From Planctomycetota bacterium (GTDB taxonomy: Bacteria > Planctomycetota > Planctomycetia > Gemmatales > Gemmataceae): 64,000 bases of DNA. The notes beneath the pieces are model-generated. The model worked only from the letters and a program-made list of their open reading frames with translations, did no database searches and was not told the origin of the DNA. A program made the position numbers and the translations under genes. Shown here in pieces: positions 48,805 through 57,959 of the stretch. The first letter of the stretch is position 1. Every line of letters starts with the position of its first letter. The DNA is taken from assembly GCA_016873225.1 (NCBI GenBank), contig VGXS01000004.1:106676-170675 (forward strand). Reading direction: 5' to 3'.

Positions 48805-50112
48805 ATGGCCAACGAGATCAAGCTTCCCGCGCTCAAGGAAAATGTGGAAGTCGTCGAGGTCAACGCCATCAAGGTCGCCGTCGGTGATGTCGTGGCCAAG
48901 GATCAGGCACTCCTTGAGGTTCAAGCCGACAAGGCCGCCCTGGAGGTGCCTAGCCCCCTCTCTGGCAAGGTCGTGCAGATCCTCGTGAAGGTTGGCGACC
49001 AAGTGAAGATTGGCCAACCGTTCATCCAGATCGACGGCGCTGGCGGGTCGGCGGCGCCAGCCCCCAAGGCCGAAGCGAAACCCGCTCCAGCGGCGGCCAA
49101 GGCCCCCGCTCCCTCACCCGTGCCCTCATCCGCTCCCCCGGCCCCGGCAACGCACGCGCCCACCCCGGCTCCCGTGGCGGTCACCACGCCTCCGGCTCCG
49201 CAGGCCGCCGCGCCCGTTGTCTTCAACACCCATGTCGTGGCCAGTCCCGGCACCCGACGCCTGGCCCGCGAGATGGGCATCGACCTCACGCGCGTCGCCG
49301 CCACCGGACCCGGAGGCCGGCTCACCGAGGATGACCTCAAGAACCATGTTCGCGCCCAGGCATCGGGGGGAGGATCTTCCGGTGTGCCCTCGGCGCCTCC
49401 CCTGCCCCGGTTCGAGGAGCTTGGACCTGTCGAGCGCCAGCCCCTTTCCGCCATCCGTCGCGCCACCGCCAGGCAAATGGCGATCGCCTGGAGCCAGATC
49501 CCCCATGTCACCCTTGATGATGTCTCCGACATCACCGACCTCGAGGCGTTCCGCAAATCACAGGACGGCAAGGGACCCAAGCTCACGGTCACCGCTTTCG
49601 CACTGAAGGCGCTTGCCATCGCCCTGCGCGAGTTCCCGGCGTTCAACAGCAGCCTCGACCTCCATAACCACCACCTCGTCTTGAAGAAATTCATCAATAT
49701 AGGCGTGGCGGTCGATACCGAAGCCGGCCTGCTGGTTCCCGTTGTCCGCGATGTCGACAAGAAGTCGGTCCGGCACTTGGCGACCGACCTCACCGCCATC
49801 GCCGAACGGGCCCGGGCCAAGAAGCTCGACTCATCGGAACTCACCGGCGGCACCTTCACCCTGACCAACCTCGGGGGTATTGGCAGCACAGGCTTCACCC
49901 CGATCGTGAACTGGCCCGAGGTGGCCATTCTCGGACTGTCGCGGGGCCGGCTCGAGCCGGTATGGAAAAACGGCGCGTTCGTGCCGCGCCTCATGGTGCC
50001 TTTGTCCCTCAGCTTCGACCACCGAGTCATCGACGGTGCCGCCGCGGGCCGCTTCACCCGCCGGGTGGCCGACCTGCTTGAAAATCCTCTTTCCATGCTC
50101 GTTGACGCCTGA
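48805..50112 (+). CDS. aceF: Pyruvate dehydrogenase E2 (dihydrolipoamide acetyltransferase), one lipoyl domain
   Basis: E2 forms the core of the complex and carries acetyl groups on lipoyl-lysine. The 435-residue protein has one lipoyl domain (1-75) with the lipoylated lysine in QADKAALEVPSP. An Ala/Pro-rich flexible linker (~78-135) follows. Then comes the E1/E3-binding domain VVASPGTRRLAREMGIDLTR plus GPGGRLTEDDL, and the catalytic domain ending in LSFDHRVIDGAAAGRF, with the active-site His and Asp. E. coli AceF has three lipoyl domains; this one has one. It begins 74 bases after aceE and ends 14 bases before lpd. Confidence 0.97.
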   Translation: MANEIKLPALKENVEVVEVNAIKVAVGDVVAKDQALLEVQADKAALEVPSPLSGKVVQILVKVGDQVKIGQPFIQIDGAGGSAAPAPKAEAKPAPAAAKAPAPSPVPSSAPPAPATHAPTPAPVAVTTPPAPQAAAPVVFNTHVVASPGTRRLAREMGIDLTRVAATGPGGRLTEDDLKNHVRAQASGGGSSGVPSAPPLPRFEELGPVERQPLSAIRRATARQMAIAWSQIPHVTLDDVSDITDLEAFRKSQDGKGPKLTVTAFALKALAIALREFPAFNSSLDLHNHHLVLKKFINIGVAVDTEAGLLVPVVRDVDKKSVRHLATDLTAIAERARAKKLDSSELTGGTFTLTNLGGIGSTGFTPIVNWPEVAILGLSRGRLEPVWKNGAFVPRLMVPLSLSFDHRVIDGAAAGRFTRRVADLLENPLSMLVDA

Positions 50113-50126
50113 TTGGAACCCAGCCC

Positions 50127-51536
50127 ATGCAGACCATCCAGACGCAACTCCTCGTCCTTGGCGGCGGTCCCGGCGGCTATGCCGCGGCTTTCCTGGCCGC
50201 TGACCGCGGATTTCAGGTCACCTTGGTCGATGCTTCAGGAAAGCTGGGCGGCACCTGCCTTCAGGTGGGCTGTATTCCGAGCAAGGCGCTCCTGCATGTC
50301 GCCAAGCTCATCGCCGAAGCCAAGGATGCGCCGCACTTCGGCGTGACTTTCGGAGCCCCCAAGATCGACCTCAAGGGCGTTCGCGGCCATTGGCAGAAAG
50401 TCACCGAGACACTCACCAAAAGCCTCGCCAAGCTTGCCGAGGCCCGCAAGATCCGCTTCATCTCAGGCCGGGGCAAGTTCCTCGACGCGCATACGGTGGT
50501 GGTTGACGACTCCACCCAAATCACCTTCGACAACGCCATCGTCGCCACCGGTTCCATTCCCGCCATGCCGCAGGCGTTCCAGATCGGCAGCAAGCGGGTC
50601 ATGGACAGCACGGGCGCGCTGGCCTTGGAGGAGATTCCCGGCAGCCTGCTTGTCATTGGTGGCGGCTACATCGGCCTCGAGATGGGCACCGTCTACGCCT
50701 CGTTGGGCAGCAAGGTCACGGTGGTGGAAGGAACCGACGGCCTCATTCCCAATGCCGATCGAGACTTGGTCGCCCCGCTTCACAAGCGCCTCGAGGGCCT
50801 GTTCAGCAAGATCCTTCTCAAGCACAAGGTTTCCAAGATCGAGGAAGTGGGCAAGGACATCCGCGCCACACTTGAAGATCCCAGTGGCAAGCCCATTATT
50901 GAAAATTTCCACCGAGTGCTGGTTTCGGTGGGCCGGCGGCCCGCCACCCGCGACCTGGGAATTGAAAAGACCGGCATCGTGCTCGATGACAAGGGATTCA
51001 TTCCGGTCAACGCCCAGCGGCGCACCTCGGTGCAGCACATCTACGCCATCGGTGACTCGGCCGGCGAGCCTCAATTGGCGCACAAGGCCAGCTTCGAGGG
51101 CAAGGTGGCGGTGGAGGCTCTCTCGGGCGAGCCGGTGGTTTATGATGTCGCCGCCGTGCCCGCTGTCATCTTCACCGACCCGGAAATCGCCTGGTGCGGC
51201 CTCACGGAGACGGATGCCCAGAAGCAAGGTATCGAGGTGAAGAAACTCAAGATGCCATGGGCCGGCAGCGGTCGAGCCCTCACCAAGGGGCGCACCGAGG
51301 GTCTCACCAAGCTTCTGGTCGATCCCAAGACCGAGCGCCTTCTGGGCGTGGGCATTTGCGGCGTGGATGCCGGCGAGATGATCGGCGAGGCCATGCTGGC
51401 GCTGGAGATGGGTGCCACGGCCCGCGACCTGGCGCTAACGATGCACGCCCACCCGACGCTGTCGGAAACCGTGATGGAAGCCGCCGAGCACATGTACGGA
51501 CTGTCGGTGCATAGCGCTCCCGCGAAGAGAGGTTGA
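50127..51536 (+). CDS. lpd: Dihydrolipoyl dehydrogenase (E3)
   Basis: E3 reoxidises dihydrolipoyl groups with FAD and NAD. The 469-residue protein has the FAD-binding LVLGGGPGGYAAAFLAADRG, the redox disulfide GGTCLQVGCIPSKAL, the NAD-binding LLVIGGGYIGLEMGTVYASLG, the second FAD motif HIYAIGDSAGEPQLAHKA, and the catalytic His-Glu pair in HAHPTLSETVMEA. It is the last gene of the PDH operon. The following 274 bases hold no gene but contain a perfect 3 x 20-base repeat. Confidence 0.97.
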   Translation: MQTIQTQLLVLGGGPGGYAAAFLAADRGFQVTLVDASGKLGGTCLQVGCIPSKALLHVAKLIAEAKDAPHFGVTFGAPKIDLKGVRGHWQKVTETLTKSLAKLAEARKIRFISGRGKFLDAHTVVVDDSTQITFDNAIVATGSIPAMPQAFQIGSKRVMDSTGALALEEIPGSLLVIGGGYIGLEMGTVYASLGSKVTVVEGTDGLIPNADRDLVAPLHKRLEGLFSKILLKHKVSKIEEVGKDIRATLEDPSGKPIIENFHRVLVSVGRRPATRDLGIEKTGIVLDDKGFIPVNAQRRTSVQHIYAIGDSAGEPQLAHKASFEGKVAVEALSGEPVVYDVAAVPAVIFTDPEIAWCGLTETDAQKQGIEVKKLKMPWAGSGRALTKGRTEGLTKLLVDPKTERLLGVGICGVDAGEMIGEAMLALEMGATARDLALTMHAHPTLSETVMEAAEHMYGLSVHSAPAKRG

Positions 51537-51713
51537 ATTTCCCGTTGGTCCTGGGATCTATTTTCTTGAAGTTCTCCGAGTTGGCTTATTGCCCCTCGCA
51601 TCCCTGCGTCTTTCTCAACTTCTTCGCCCGGCAACCGATGCCCTCACCCGATCAGGGCTCACAAACTCCATGACGAAAATCGAGAGCCATCAGGGCGTGG
51701 GTGCTTACCAACA

Positions 51714-51773
51714 TCAGGTTGATCCAGTCTCAGTCAGGTTGATCCAGTCTCAGTCAGGTTGATCCAGTCTCAG
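51714..51773. repeat. Perfect tandem repeat, three copies of a 20-base unit
   Basis: The unit TCAGGTTGATCCAGTCTCAG occurs three times without a mismatch at 51714-51733, 51734-51753 and 51754-51773. It lies in the 274-base gap between the convergent ends of lpd and the lactate permease gene. It contains GATC but no strong internal dyad. No T-tract follows. Its role is unknown; it could be a variable-number repeat or a dispersed intergenic element. Confidence 0.95.
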
Positions 51774-51810
51774 GATGCGGCGCATCATGGCACGCGGTTC
51801 CCAAAGCTTT

Positions 51811-53616
51811 TCACTTTGGCGGCATCGGCACCATGACCTGCAGAGGAGCCCAGTAGGCCTGCAGCAGCGTCAGCAAACCGATCAAGGCCGCCATGACCAC
51901 GCTTGGCACGATCACCGCCCGGAAAATATCCGCCTCGCGTCCCTGCTGGCCCGTCGCGGCGGTGGCCACCACGATTGACTGCGCGTCGATCATCTTGCCC
52001 ATCACCCCGCCAGTGCTGTTCGCGGTGCAGATGAGCACCTGGGCCTGCTCCAATTCCAATCCGGGGAACTGCCCCGCGCGGTGCAACTCGAGCGCCGTCA
52101 ACTTTTGCAGGCTGCCAAACAAGGCGTTGCTGCCCGCGTCGGTGCCGGTGAGGAACACCCCCAACCATCCGAGCATGGCGGCAAAAAGCGGGTAAAGCGC
52201 GCCCGTGCTGGCGAACGCGTGGCCCAAAATGGCATCCATGCCCGCGTGCTTCGTGAGATAACTGAGCCCCAGCATGATGGCGATGGTGGGAATGGGAATC
52301 GTCATCTGCCTTGCGGTGACGGCAAATGTGCGCCGGACATGGCTCCAGCGCGCGCCCAGCACGGGAATCGCAAGCAAAAAGGCGCAAAATACAGGGGTGC
52401 CGGGCGCCGTGGCCCAGCGAAAGTCGAAGATGGCCTTCTCAAGGTCATCGGGGTTGGCGCGCATGACTTCGTCGCGTTGAACGCCCAAATGAAGCGGGCC
52501 CATGGGAATCTTGATCCAGGTCGGCACCCCCGCCACGACAGCACCGGCGGCGGTCTGCGATTTCTCCTCCTGCTGCCTCACCATGCCCGCCGCCATCAGG
52601 AATCCGCTCATAAACACAAACGGCATCCAGGCCATCGCCACGGACAATGACAGGGCGTCGTCCCTGGTGCCGTTCAACACGGGTCCACCATGTCCGCCTC
52701 GCATCGGGTGGACCATGGGTGGAGGCGTCCAGACGGTCAGGAACAGGGCCGTGGCCAGCAGCGAAACCATGCCGCCCGCGATATCGGTCAGCGGATACAC
52801 CTCCCCGAAACCCCACAGGTGCGCGGTCGCGCAACAATACTGGCACAGGGCGAATGAGATGCCCGAGACGAGCAAGGCCGGCCAAATCGAAACAATATCG
52901 CGCCACACGCAAGACCGAATGAGCATGACGGCCGGAACAACAACCGAGAAAAACGGCAATTGATGCCCGGCCATCACGCTGAGGGTGGGGGCATGCAACC
53001 CCGTGACACCGCTGAGAGTGATCAGCGGCATGCTCAATCCTCCGAATGCCACGGGGGAAGTGTTGGCCAACAGGCACAGCACCGCCGCCTCAAAGGCCGG
53101 AAACCCGAGGCCCACCAGAATGGCGCCGCAAATGGCGACGGGCGTGCCCGAACCCGCCGCTCCCTCTAGGAACGCGCCGAAGCTGAATCCGATCAGAAGG
53201 GCCTGCATCCTGGGATCGGGAGACAAGCGACCCACCGATTCCCGCACCTTCTCGAAGGCCCCGGTTTCCACCGTCAGGTTGTAGACAAGCATGCCCGCCA
53301 GCACGGTCCAGCCGATGGGCAGGATTCCAAACAGAACCCCATGCAGGAACGCCAAGGCGGCAAACTCAGGCGGCATGCGGTGAACCAACAGGGCGATCAA
53401 GCCGGCGGCGGCCACCGCCGCCAGGCCAGCCATCGGGGCCTCCCACCGCCGCGCCACCAGCAGGAAGAACAGCATCGCCACGGGCAATGCCGCAAGAAAC
53501 AGCGAAATGGTGGAACTGAAGGGGATTCCCGGAGCGACCAAGGCCACCGGATCAAGGGATTGCAGGTAGGGCGTCACGCGTCGGAACTCGCGAAATGACC
53601 AAGAGGAGGGGCGCAT
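51811..53616 (-). CDS. lctP: L-lactate permease family transporter
   Basis: LctP-type proton symporters take up lactate or glycolate. The ~601-residue protein has 12-14 hydrophobic segments and family signatures GFSFGAFLEGAAGSGTPVAI, NTSPVAFGGLSMPLITLSGV, GWLGVFLTGTDAGSNALFGS and ICTANSTGGVMGKMIDAQS. ATG 53616 is chosen because family sequence begins about 20 residues later (YLQSLDPVALVAPG); a longer frame reaches 53892 but encodes low-similarity basic sequence. On the coding strand a TACAAT hexamer lies 13 bases upstream of the start. No ribosome site is visible. No lactate dehydrogenase is next to it, though the PDH operon is. Confidence 0.9.
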   Translation of the reverse strand: MRPSSWSFREFRRVTPYLQSLDPVALVAPGIPFSSTISLFLAALPVAMLFFLLVARRWEAPMAGLAAVAAAGLIALLVHRMPPEFAALAFLHGVLFGILPIGWTVLAGMLVYNLTVETGAFEKVRESVGRLSPDPRMQALLIGFSFGAFLEGAAGSGTPVAICGAILVGLGFPAFEAAVLCLLANTSPVAFGGLSMPLITLSGVTGLHAPTLSVMAGHQLPFFSVVVPAVMLIRSCVWRDIVSIWPALLVSGISFALCQYCCATAHLWGFGEVYPLTDIAGGMVSLLATALFLTVWTPPPMVHPMRGGHGGPVLNGTRDDALSLSVAMAWMPFVFMSGFLMAAGMVRQQEEKSQTAAGAVVAGVPTWIKIPMGPLHLGVQRDEVMRANPDDLEKAIFDFRWATAPGTPVFCAFLLAIPVLGARWSHVRRTFAVTARQMTIPIPTIAIMLGLSYLTKHAGMDAILGHAFASTGALYPLFAAMLGWLGVFLTGTDAGSNALFGSLQKLTALELHRAGQFPGLELEQAQVLICTANSTGGVMGKMIDAQSIVVATAATGQQGREADIFRAVIVPSVVMAALIGLLTLLQAYWAPLQVMVPMPPK

Positions 53617-53649
53617 CGGGCGGGCCGATTGTAAGCTGCTGGTCGGGGG

Positions 53650-54453
53650 ATGCAACCATCCCAAGGCATTCATGGCCGTTGGCGGGGCGCGCGGGTGACG
53701 GGACACGACGGTTGGGCGGCGCCAGCTTCCCGCTTCCCGTTGCTGGAAGGCGCGCACCCAACGGCGCGTTGCCTGGCATTCGCGGCCCTGGCGCTTCCCA
53801 TCGGTTTGATGGCCAGACTGGACCAGATTGTTGGGATGATACCGCTGGCGCTCGTTGGCCTGTGGATGGGCCGAATTCCCATGTCCTGGCATGGTCCACG
53901 CGGAATGGCCGCCTTGGGTTTTCTTTTTTTTCTGGTCCTTCCCATGCCTTGGATGACGCCCGCGGCCGCGGGCGAGCCCTCATGGCAGGGGGCCACTTGG
54001 AGCGGAACGGAAGCGGCCCTGAAGGTGCTTTGCAGGGCCTGGGTCATGCTGGCATGCGGATGGATTTGCCTGCTTGGTTTGGGCGCCACCGACTGGAGGT
54101 CGGTCTGCGCCGATTTGCGGCTTGGCTCCTCGGTGGCCATGGTGGTTTGGATGTCGGGCCGCTGCCTTTTCGTCATTTCCGGGGAATGGCGCCAGATGAG
54201 GGTGGCGGCGCGGTTGCGTGGAGCCCGACTGGCGGCCAATGGAATGTCTTGGAGGATCATCGGGCTTTTGGTCGGAATGGGACTGATCCGTTCCTCGGCA
54301 CGGGCCGAGAGGATGGGGGTTGCCATCCGGCTGAGAACCGGAGAAAGCCAAGGAAGGATTCCCAGGCGGCATTGGAAAACCGGGGATTCCGTGCTGGCCC
54401 TCTCCGCATCCGCCGCCTCCGGATGGGCTTGCTGGTGGTTGGCCGCTCCGTGA
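53650..54453 (+). CDS. ECF-type transporter T component (EcfT/CbiQ-like)
   Basis: This is a membrane coupling subunit of an energy-coupling-factor importer for a metal or vitamin. The ~267-residue protein has several hydrophobic helices (ARCLAFAALALPIGLMA, MAALGFLFFLVLPMPWM, LCRAWVMLACGWICLLGLG) and, in the cytoplasmic coupling loop, two Ala-Arg-Gly-type signatures (RVAARLRGAR; GVAIRLRTG) that bind the ATPases. ATG 53650 is 33 bases from the divergent lctP start; a GTG at 53695 is an alternative. It overlaps the ATPase gene by 4 bases (GTGA). No substrate-binding S component (such as CbiM) is in the window. Confidence 0.75.
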   Translation: MQPSQGIHGRWRGARVTGHDGWAAPASRFPLLEGAHPTARCLAFAALALPIGLMARLDQIVGMIPLALVGLWMGRIPMSWHGPRGMAALGFLFFLVLPMPWMTPAAAGEPSWQGATWSGTEAALKVLCRAWVMLACGWICLLGLGATDWRSVCADLRLGSSVAMVVWMSGRCLFVISGEWRQMRVAARLRGARLAANGMSWRIIGLLVGMGLIRSSARAERMGVAIRLRTGESQGRIPRRHWKTGDSVLALSASAASGWACWWLAAP

Positions 54454-55187
54454 TTGAACTTTCTTCCCTGTCGGTGACCCTTCCCGATGGCACTCCGGTG
54501 CTTGACAGGTTGAGTTGGCTTGTCCCGGAAGGTTCAAGGGTCGGCCTCGTGGGGCCCAACGGGGCGGGGAAGACATCCCTCCTTCTGGCCTTGTGTGGCG
54601 TGCTCGCGCCCAAGGGCGGCAAAGGCCGGGTCGCCGGACACGACTTGACCGACTCGAAGGGACGCAAGGCCCTTCGGGGCTCGGTGGGCCTTTTGTTTCA
54701 GGATCCCGATGACCAGCTGCTGGAAGCCAGCGTCGAGGATGATGTTTGTCTCGGTCCTTTGCTGCGCGGGGAAACGGAACCCAGGGCCCGTGAAATCGCC
54801 ATGGCGGCCATGGAACGGGTCGGAATCGCCGGCTGGGCCGGCAAGGTTCCGCAACGATTGTCGCTGGGCCAGAAGAAACGGGTGGCCCTGGCTGGCGTAT
54901 TGGCCCTCGACCCGAAACTGCTGCTCCTCGATGAACCCACGGCGGGCCTTGATCCGCGTGGAAGAAAAGAATTCATCGATTTGATCAGATGCATCGACAA
55001 GACGCTTGTGCTGGCCACCCATGACCTTGAGTTGGTGCATGACCTCTGCCAGGAAGTCGCACTCATCGACAACGGAACCATTGTGATCCAAGGCGGTTCG
55101 AGGGAAGTGCTCGCCGACGGTGCTCTGATGGCCTCGCATGGCCTCGAGGTACCATGGCCCTTGCGCCCTGCTGGCGGGATATCTTGA
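54450..55187 (+). CDS. ECF-type ABC transporter ATPase (EcfA/CbiO-like)
   Basis: The 245-residue ABC ATPase has Walker A GPNGAGKTSL, the Q-loop in GLLFQDPDDQLLEASVEDDV (the F-Q-x-P-D-x-Q-L form typical of CbiO/EcfA), signature RLSLGQKKRVAL, Walker B LLLLDEPTAGLDP, and the switch histidine in LATHDLELV. The start is taken as GTG 54450, which overlaps the T-component stop as GTGA; ATG 54423 is in frame but has no ribosome site. Only one ATPase is encoded, as in cobalt or nickel CbiMNQO systems, rather than the EcfA1/A2 pair of vitamin importers. Confidence 0.9.
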   Translation: MIELSSLSVTLPDGTPVLDRLSWLVPEGSRVGLVGPNGAGKTSLLLALCGVLAPKGGKGRVAGHDLTDSKGRKALRGSVGLLFQDPDDQLLEASVEDDVCLGPLLRGETEPRAREIAMAAMERVGIAGWAGKVPQRLSLGQKKRVALAGVLALDPKLLLLDEPTAGLDPRGRKEFIDLIRCIDKTLVLATHDLELVHDLCQEVALIDNGTIVIQGGSREVLADGALMASHGLEVPWPLRPAGGIS

Positions 55188-55261
55188 AGCCAATCGCCCT
55201 CTCCGAGCCCTAATATGAACATGTCGCCGCCCCGGCAGGGCCGCGAGCGAGGACCGAGGCC

Positions 55262-57376
55262 ATGGCTGCCACATGGATAGCGACAGCATTGCTGGCCAGC
55301 TTGACGGTGCCTTCCGGGCGGCCCGCCACGATTTTCCATGTTCCTGAGAATCTTGAGCCCGAAACTGTTCGCCAGTTGTCGGCTGAAATTCAGGAACGCG
55401 CATCAGCAGAACGAAAGAAGGGCTCGGCTCAGCGATATTCCTTGATCCTCGATTTCAACCCGGGCGGAAGGCCATCGCGGTTGACCAACCTCGATTCCTG
55501 CCTGGTCCTTACCCGCATGATCCAGGGACTCGATCGGGACAAGGTGTTGACCATCGGGTGGATCGAGGGCGACCTGACCGGCCACGGGGTTTTGGCGGCC
55601 TTGTCGTGCGAGGATCTCGTGATGGGTCCCAAGGCGACCCTGGGGCCCGCCCATGAGGGAGATGGCGAACTCGATCCGATATACAAGGCGGCTTACGAGG
55701 ACGCGGCGCGCCGGCAGGGCCGTTCAGCCATCGTGGCCCGCAAGCTTGCCGACCCCGGCACGAGCATCCGCCGCGATCCTGATGCGCGCCCCGGCACCGA
55801 CCGTTTCCGCGACGGTGCCGCCTTTGCCGGTGGGGAACCCGTGATGGAATCCGGTTCCCCCGGAAGATTCGACCGGGCAAGGGCGTTGGAACTGGGCCTC
55901 TGCTCGGCGGATTCCCCCGCCAACCTGGCGGGCGTGCTCCAGCGCCTCAAGGTTGACCGCGACTCCGTGTCCGATTTCTCGAGCGCCGCCGGGCCTGTTG
56001 TTCAAATCAACCTTCGCGGAGAAATCAACGGCGCCATGCGGGAAAAAATCACCCGCGACATCCGCCGCGCGCTGGGCCTGAGGCCCGAAATCGTCGTGCT
56101 CAACCTCGAATGCCACGGCGGGAAACCCCAAGAGGCCGTTTCCGCGGGTGAAGCGGCCCGCTCGATGATTTCGATGGCCGGCCCTGAGACCCCAAGACTG
56201 GTGGCCTACCTGTCCCCCCAGGCGCGGGGAAATGCCCTTGTTCTCGCGCTAGCCTGCGATGCCCTTGTTTTCGACAAGCAGGCCAAACTCGGCTTTGAGG
56301 AATCCCAGGGAGCGGGAGATCAGGCTGAGGGAGCCTTGGCCACGGTGCTTGCCGAAAGGCAATGGCTTGCCGCGGCCGACTCCAAGGCGCTCGCCTCGGC
56401 CTTGGCCCGGAAGGAACCCGCCTTGCTGGCCGTCAGGCAGGCCGGCGGGCCATTGGCCCTCGCCCCGGGTCCACCAGCGGCAGAGACCCGGGTGGACCGT
56501 GAAATCAAGCGCCCCGGGGAATGGTGGTTCCTCACTGGCGAAACCGCATCCGCAGTTCCTATCGAATTATGCGGGTCACCTGTCGAAAGCCTCCGGAACT
56601 GGTACGAGACGCGTGGAATTTCATCAAAGAGGCTGGTCATTTTTGAAGGCTCTGCGCTCGATGAACTCGCCCTGTTCCTGAGCCACAGGGGAACCACGGT
56701 TCTTTTGGTGATGGTCGGGCTGGCTTCCCTGATGGTGGAATTCATGAAGCCTGGACTAGCCTTTCCGGGCGTTGTGGCGGCCGTTTGCTTCCTGCTCGTT
56801 TTCTGGGCCGGATCCCGCATGAGCGGCCAAATCGATTGGTTGGCTATTTTGCTCTTTCTTCTCGGTGTCGTGATGCTCCTGATGGAAATTCTGGTCATAC
56901 CGGGCTTTGGCATCGTGGGCCTCAGCGGCGTTGTACTGATGCTTTGCGCCGTTGGTTTGGTGGCGTTCGGGCATTGGCCCCGCTCCCAGGGGGAATGGCT
57001 CGCCTATGGCCATGCCGTGGCTCCGCTGGGTTGGAGCCTCGCGGGAGCCATCGCCTTGGTGGCTGTTTTCTTCCGGTTCCTGCCGGGTATTCCCTTGCTT
57101 AACCATTTGATGCTCCACCCGGACCGCCTTGCGGAGCAGGAAACCTCAGGAACAGCCATTTACGAGGAAGAACGACTGCTGTCCCTGACGGGCAGCATGG
57201 GGCGAACGACAACCGACCTGAGACCCGCTGGAATCGCCCGCATTGGCGAGATGTTCGTTGATGTTGTTTCCGACGGCGGCTACATTGAAGCGGGCTCAAG
57301 GGTCGTGGTTTGCCTGGTGGAAGGCAACCGAGTGGTGGTTCGGCGGGTCGATTCGCCCGATGATCCTTCCGGATAG
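55262..57376 (+). CDS. NfeD-family membrane protein with two degenerate ClpP-like domains
   Basis: The 704-residue protein begins with a signal-like segment. Two ClpP/SppA-fold domains follow (~35-230 and ~240-420; VQINLRGEINGAMREKI and IVVLNLECHGGKPQEAVSAG mark the second). A block of four to five transmembrane helices (~470-620) comes next, then a C-terminal NfeD OB-fold domain (GSMGRTTTDLRPAGIARIG). In active long NfeD proteases the Ser lies in an 'aASAG' stretch. The matching places read GDLTGHGVLAALSCEDLVMG and SPQARGNALVLALACDALV, with no Ser at the nucleophile position, so both domains look inactive. It lies upstream of a short NfeD and FloA, the usual partners. Confidence 0.85.
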   Translation: MAATWIATALLASLTVPSGRPATIFHVPENLEPETVRQLSAEIQERASAERKKGSAQRYSLILDFNPGGRPSRLTNLDSCLVLTRMIQGLDRDKVLTIGWIEGDLTGHGVLAALSCEDLVMGPKATLGPAHEGDGELDPIYKAAYEDAARRQGRSAIVARKLADPGTSIRRDPDARPGTDRFRDGAAFAGGEPVMESGSPGRFDRARALELGLCSADSPANLAGVLQRLKVDRDSVSDFSSAAGPVVQINLRGEINGAMREKITRDIRRALGLRPEIVVLNLECHGGKPQEAVSAGEAARSMISMAGPETPRLVAYLSPQARGNALVLALACDALVFDKQAKLGFEESQGAGDQAEGALATVLAERQWLAAADSKALASALARKEPALLAVRQAGGPLALAPGPPAAETRVDREIKRPGEWWFLTGETASAVPIELCGSPVESLRNWYETRGISSKRLVIFEGSALDELALFLSHRGTTVLLVMVGLASLMVEFMKPGLAFPGVVAAVCFLLVFWAGSRMSGQIDWLAILLFLLGVVMLLMEILVIPGFGIVGLSGVVLMLCAVGLVAFGHWPRSQGEWLAYGHAVAPLGWSLAGAIALVAVFFRFLPGIPLLNHLMLHPDRLAEQETSGTAIYEEERLLSLTGSMGRTTTDLRPAGIARIGEMFVDVVSDGGYIEAGSRVVVCLVEGNRVVVRRVDSPDDPSG

Positions 57377-57384
57377 CGAAGCTT

Positions 57385-57954
57385 ATGGAATGGATGACAC
57401 CGGCCGCTTGGGCCCTTGTGATGCTGGGGCTGATATCCGCCCTCACCGACCTCGTTGTCGGCAGCGCCGGCCTGCTGATCGCGGTGGGCTGTATCCTCGC
57501 CGTATCGGGAATTGCCATAGCCTTCACGCACTCCGCCATCTTTGGCATCACCGTGCTTGGCACAACGACAATCGCCGTGCCGGCAACCGCCTGGCTTATG
57601 GCCCGGCTATTTCCCTATACGGCTCTTGGCAGGTCGGTCCTCGCCAGGTCTGGTGCCGTTGATGAAACATCATCCTCGTTCAACAACCTGCGCGCTCTTG
57701 AATCGCTGGAAGGCCGCACGGGTATCGCCAAATCGTACCTGCGTCCAAGCGGTGTGGTGGAATTCGACGGCAGGCGGATCGATTGCATCACCGAGGGCAT
57801 GCTGGTGGAACCGGGTGAAAGGGTGCGGTGCCTCCGAGTGAGTTCGGGGCGGGTTCTCGTGCGTCCCCTTGATCCGGGTGAAACATCCCCGTTGGCCTCG
57901 ATCGACTCGGACATTTTCGACTTGGGTGACAAGACGATTCCGAAGACGGAGTGA
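57385..57954 (+). CDS. Short NfeD-family membrane protein
   Basis: The 189-residue product has three to four hydrophobic segments in residues 5-80 (AWALVMLGLISALTDLVVG, GLLIAVGCILAVSGIAIAF, GITVLGTTTIAVPATAWLM). A C-terminal OB-fold carries SLEGRTGIAKSYLRPSGVVEFDGRRID, typical of NfeD1b proteins that bind flotillins. It follows the long NfeD gene by 8 bases and overlaps the start region of floA (a GTGA overlap if floA starts at 57951). It probably works with FloA in membrane microdomain organisation. Confidence 0.9.
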   Translation: MEWMTPAAWALVMLGLISALTDLVVGSAGLLIAVGCILAVSGIAIAFTHSAIFGITVLGTTTIAVPATAWLMARLFPYTALGRSVLARSGAVDETSSSFNNLRALESLEGRTGIAKSYLRPSGVVEFDGRRIDCITEGMLVEPGERVRCLRVSSGRVLVRPLDPGETSPLASIDSDIFDLGDKTIPKTE

Positions 57955-57959
57955 AGAAC

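Noticed and set aside
53617..53892. 92-residue N-terminal extension of the lactate permease
   Set aside because: The extension is basic, lacks hydrophobic or family sequence and overlaps the divergent EcfT-like gene; the ATG at 53616 gives a normal LctP length.
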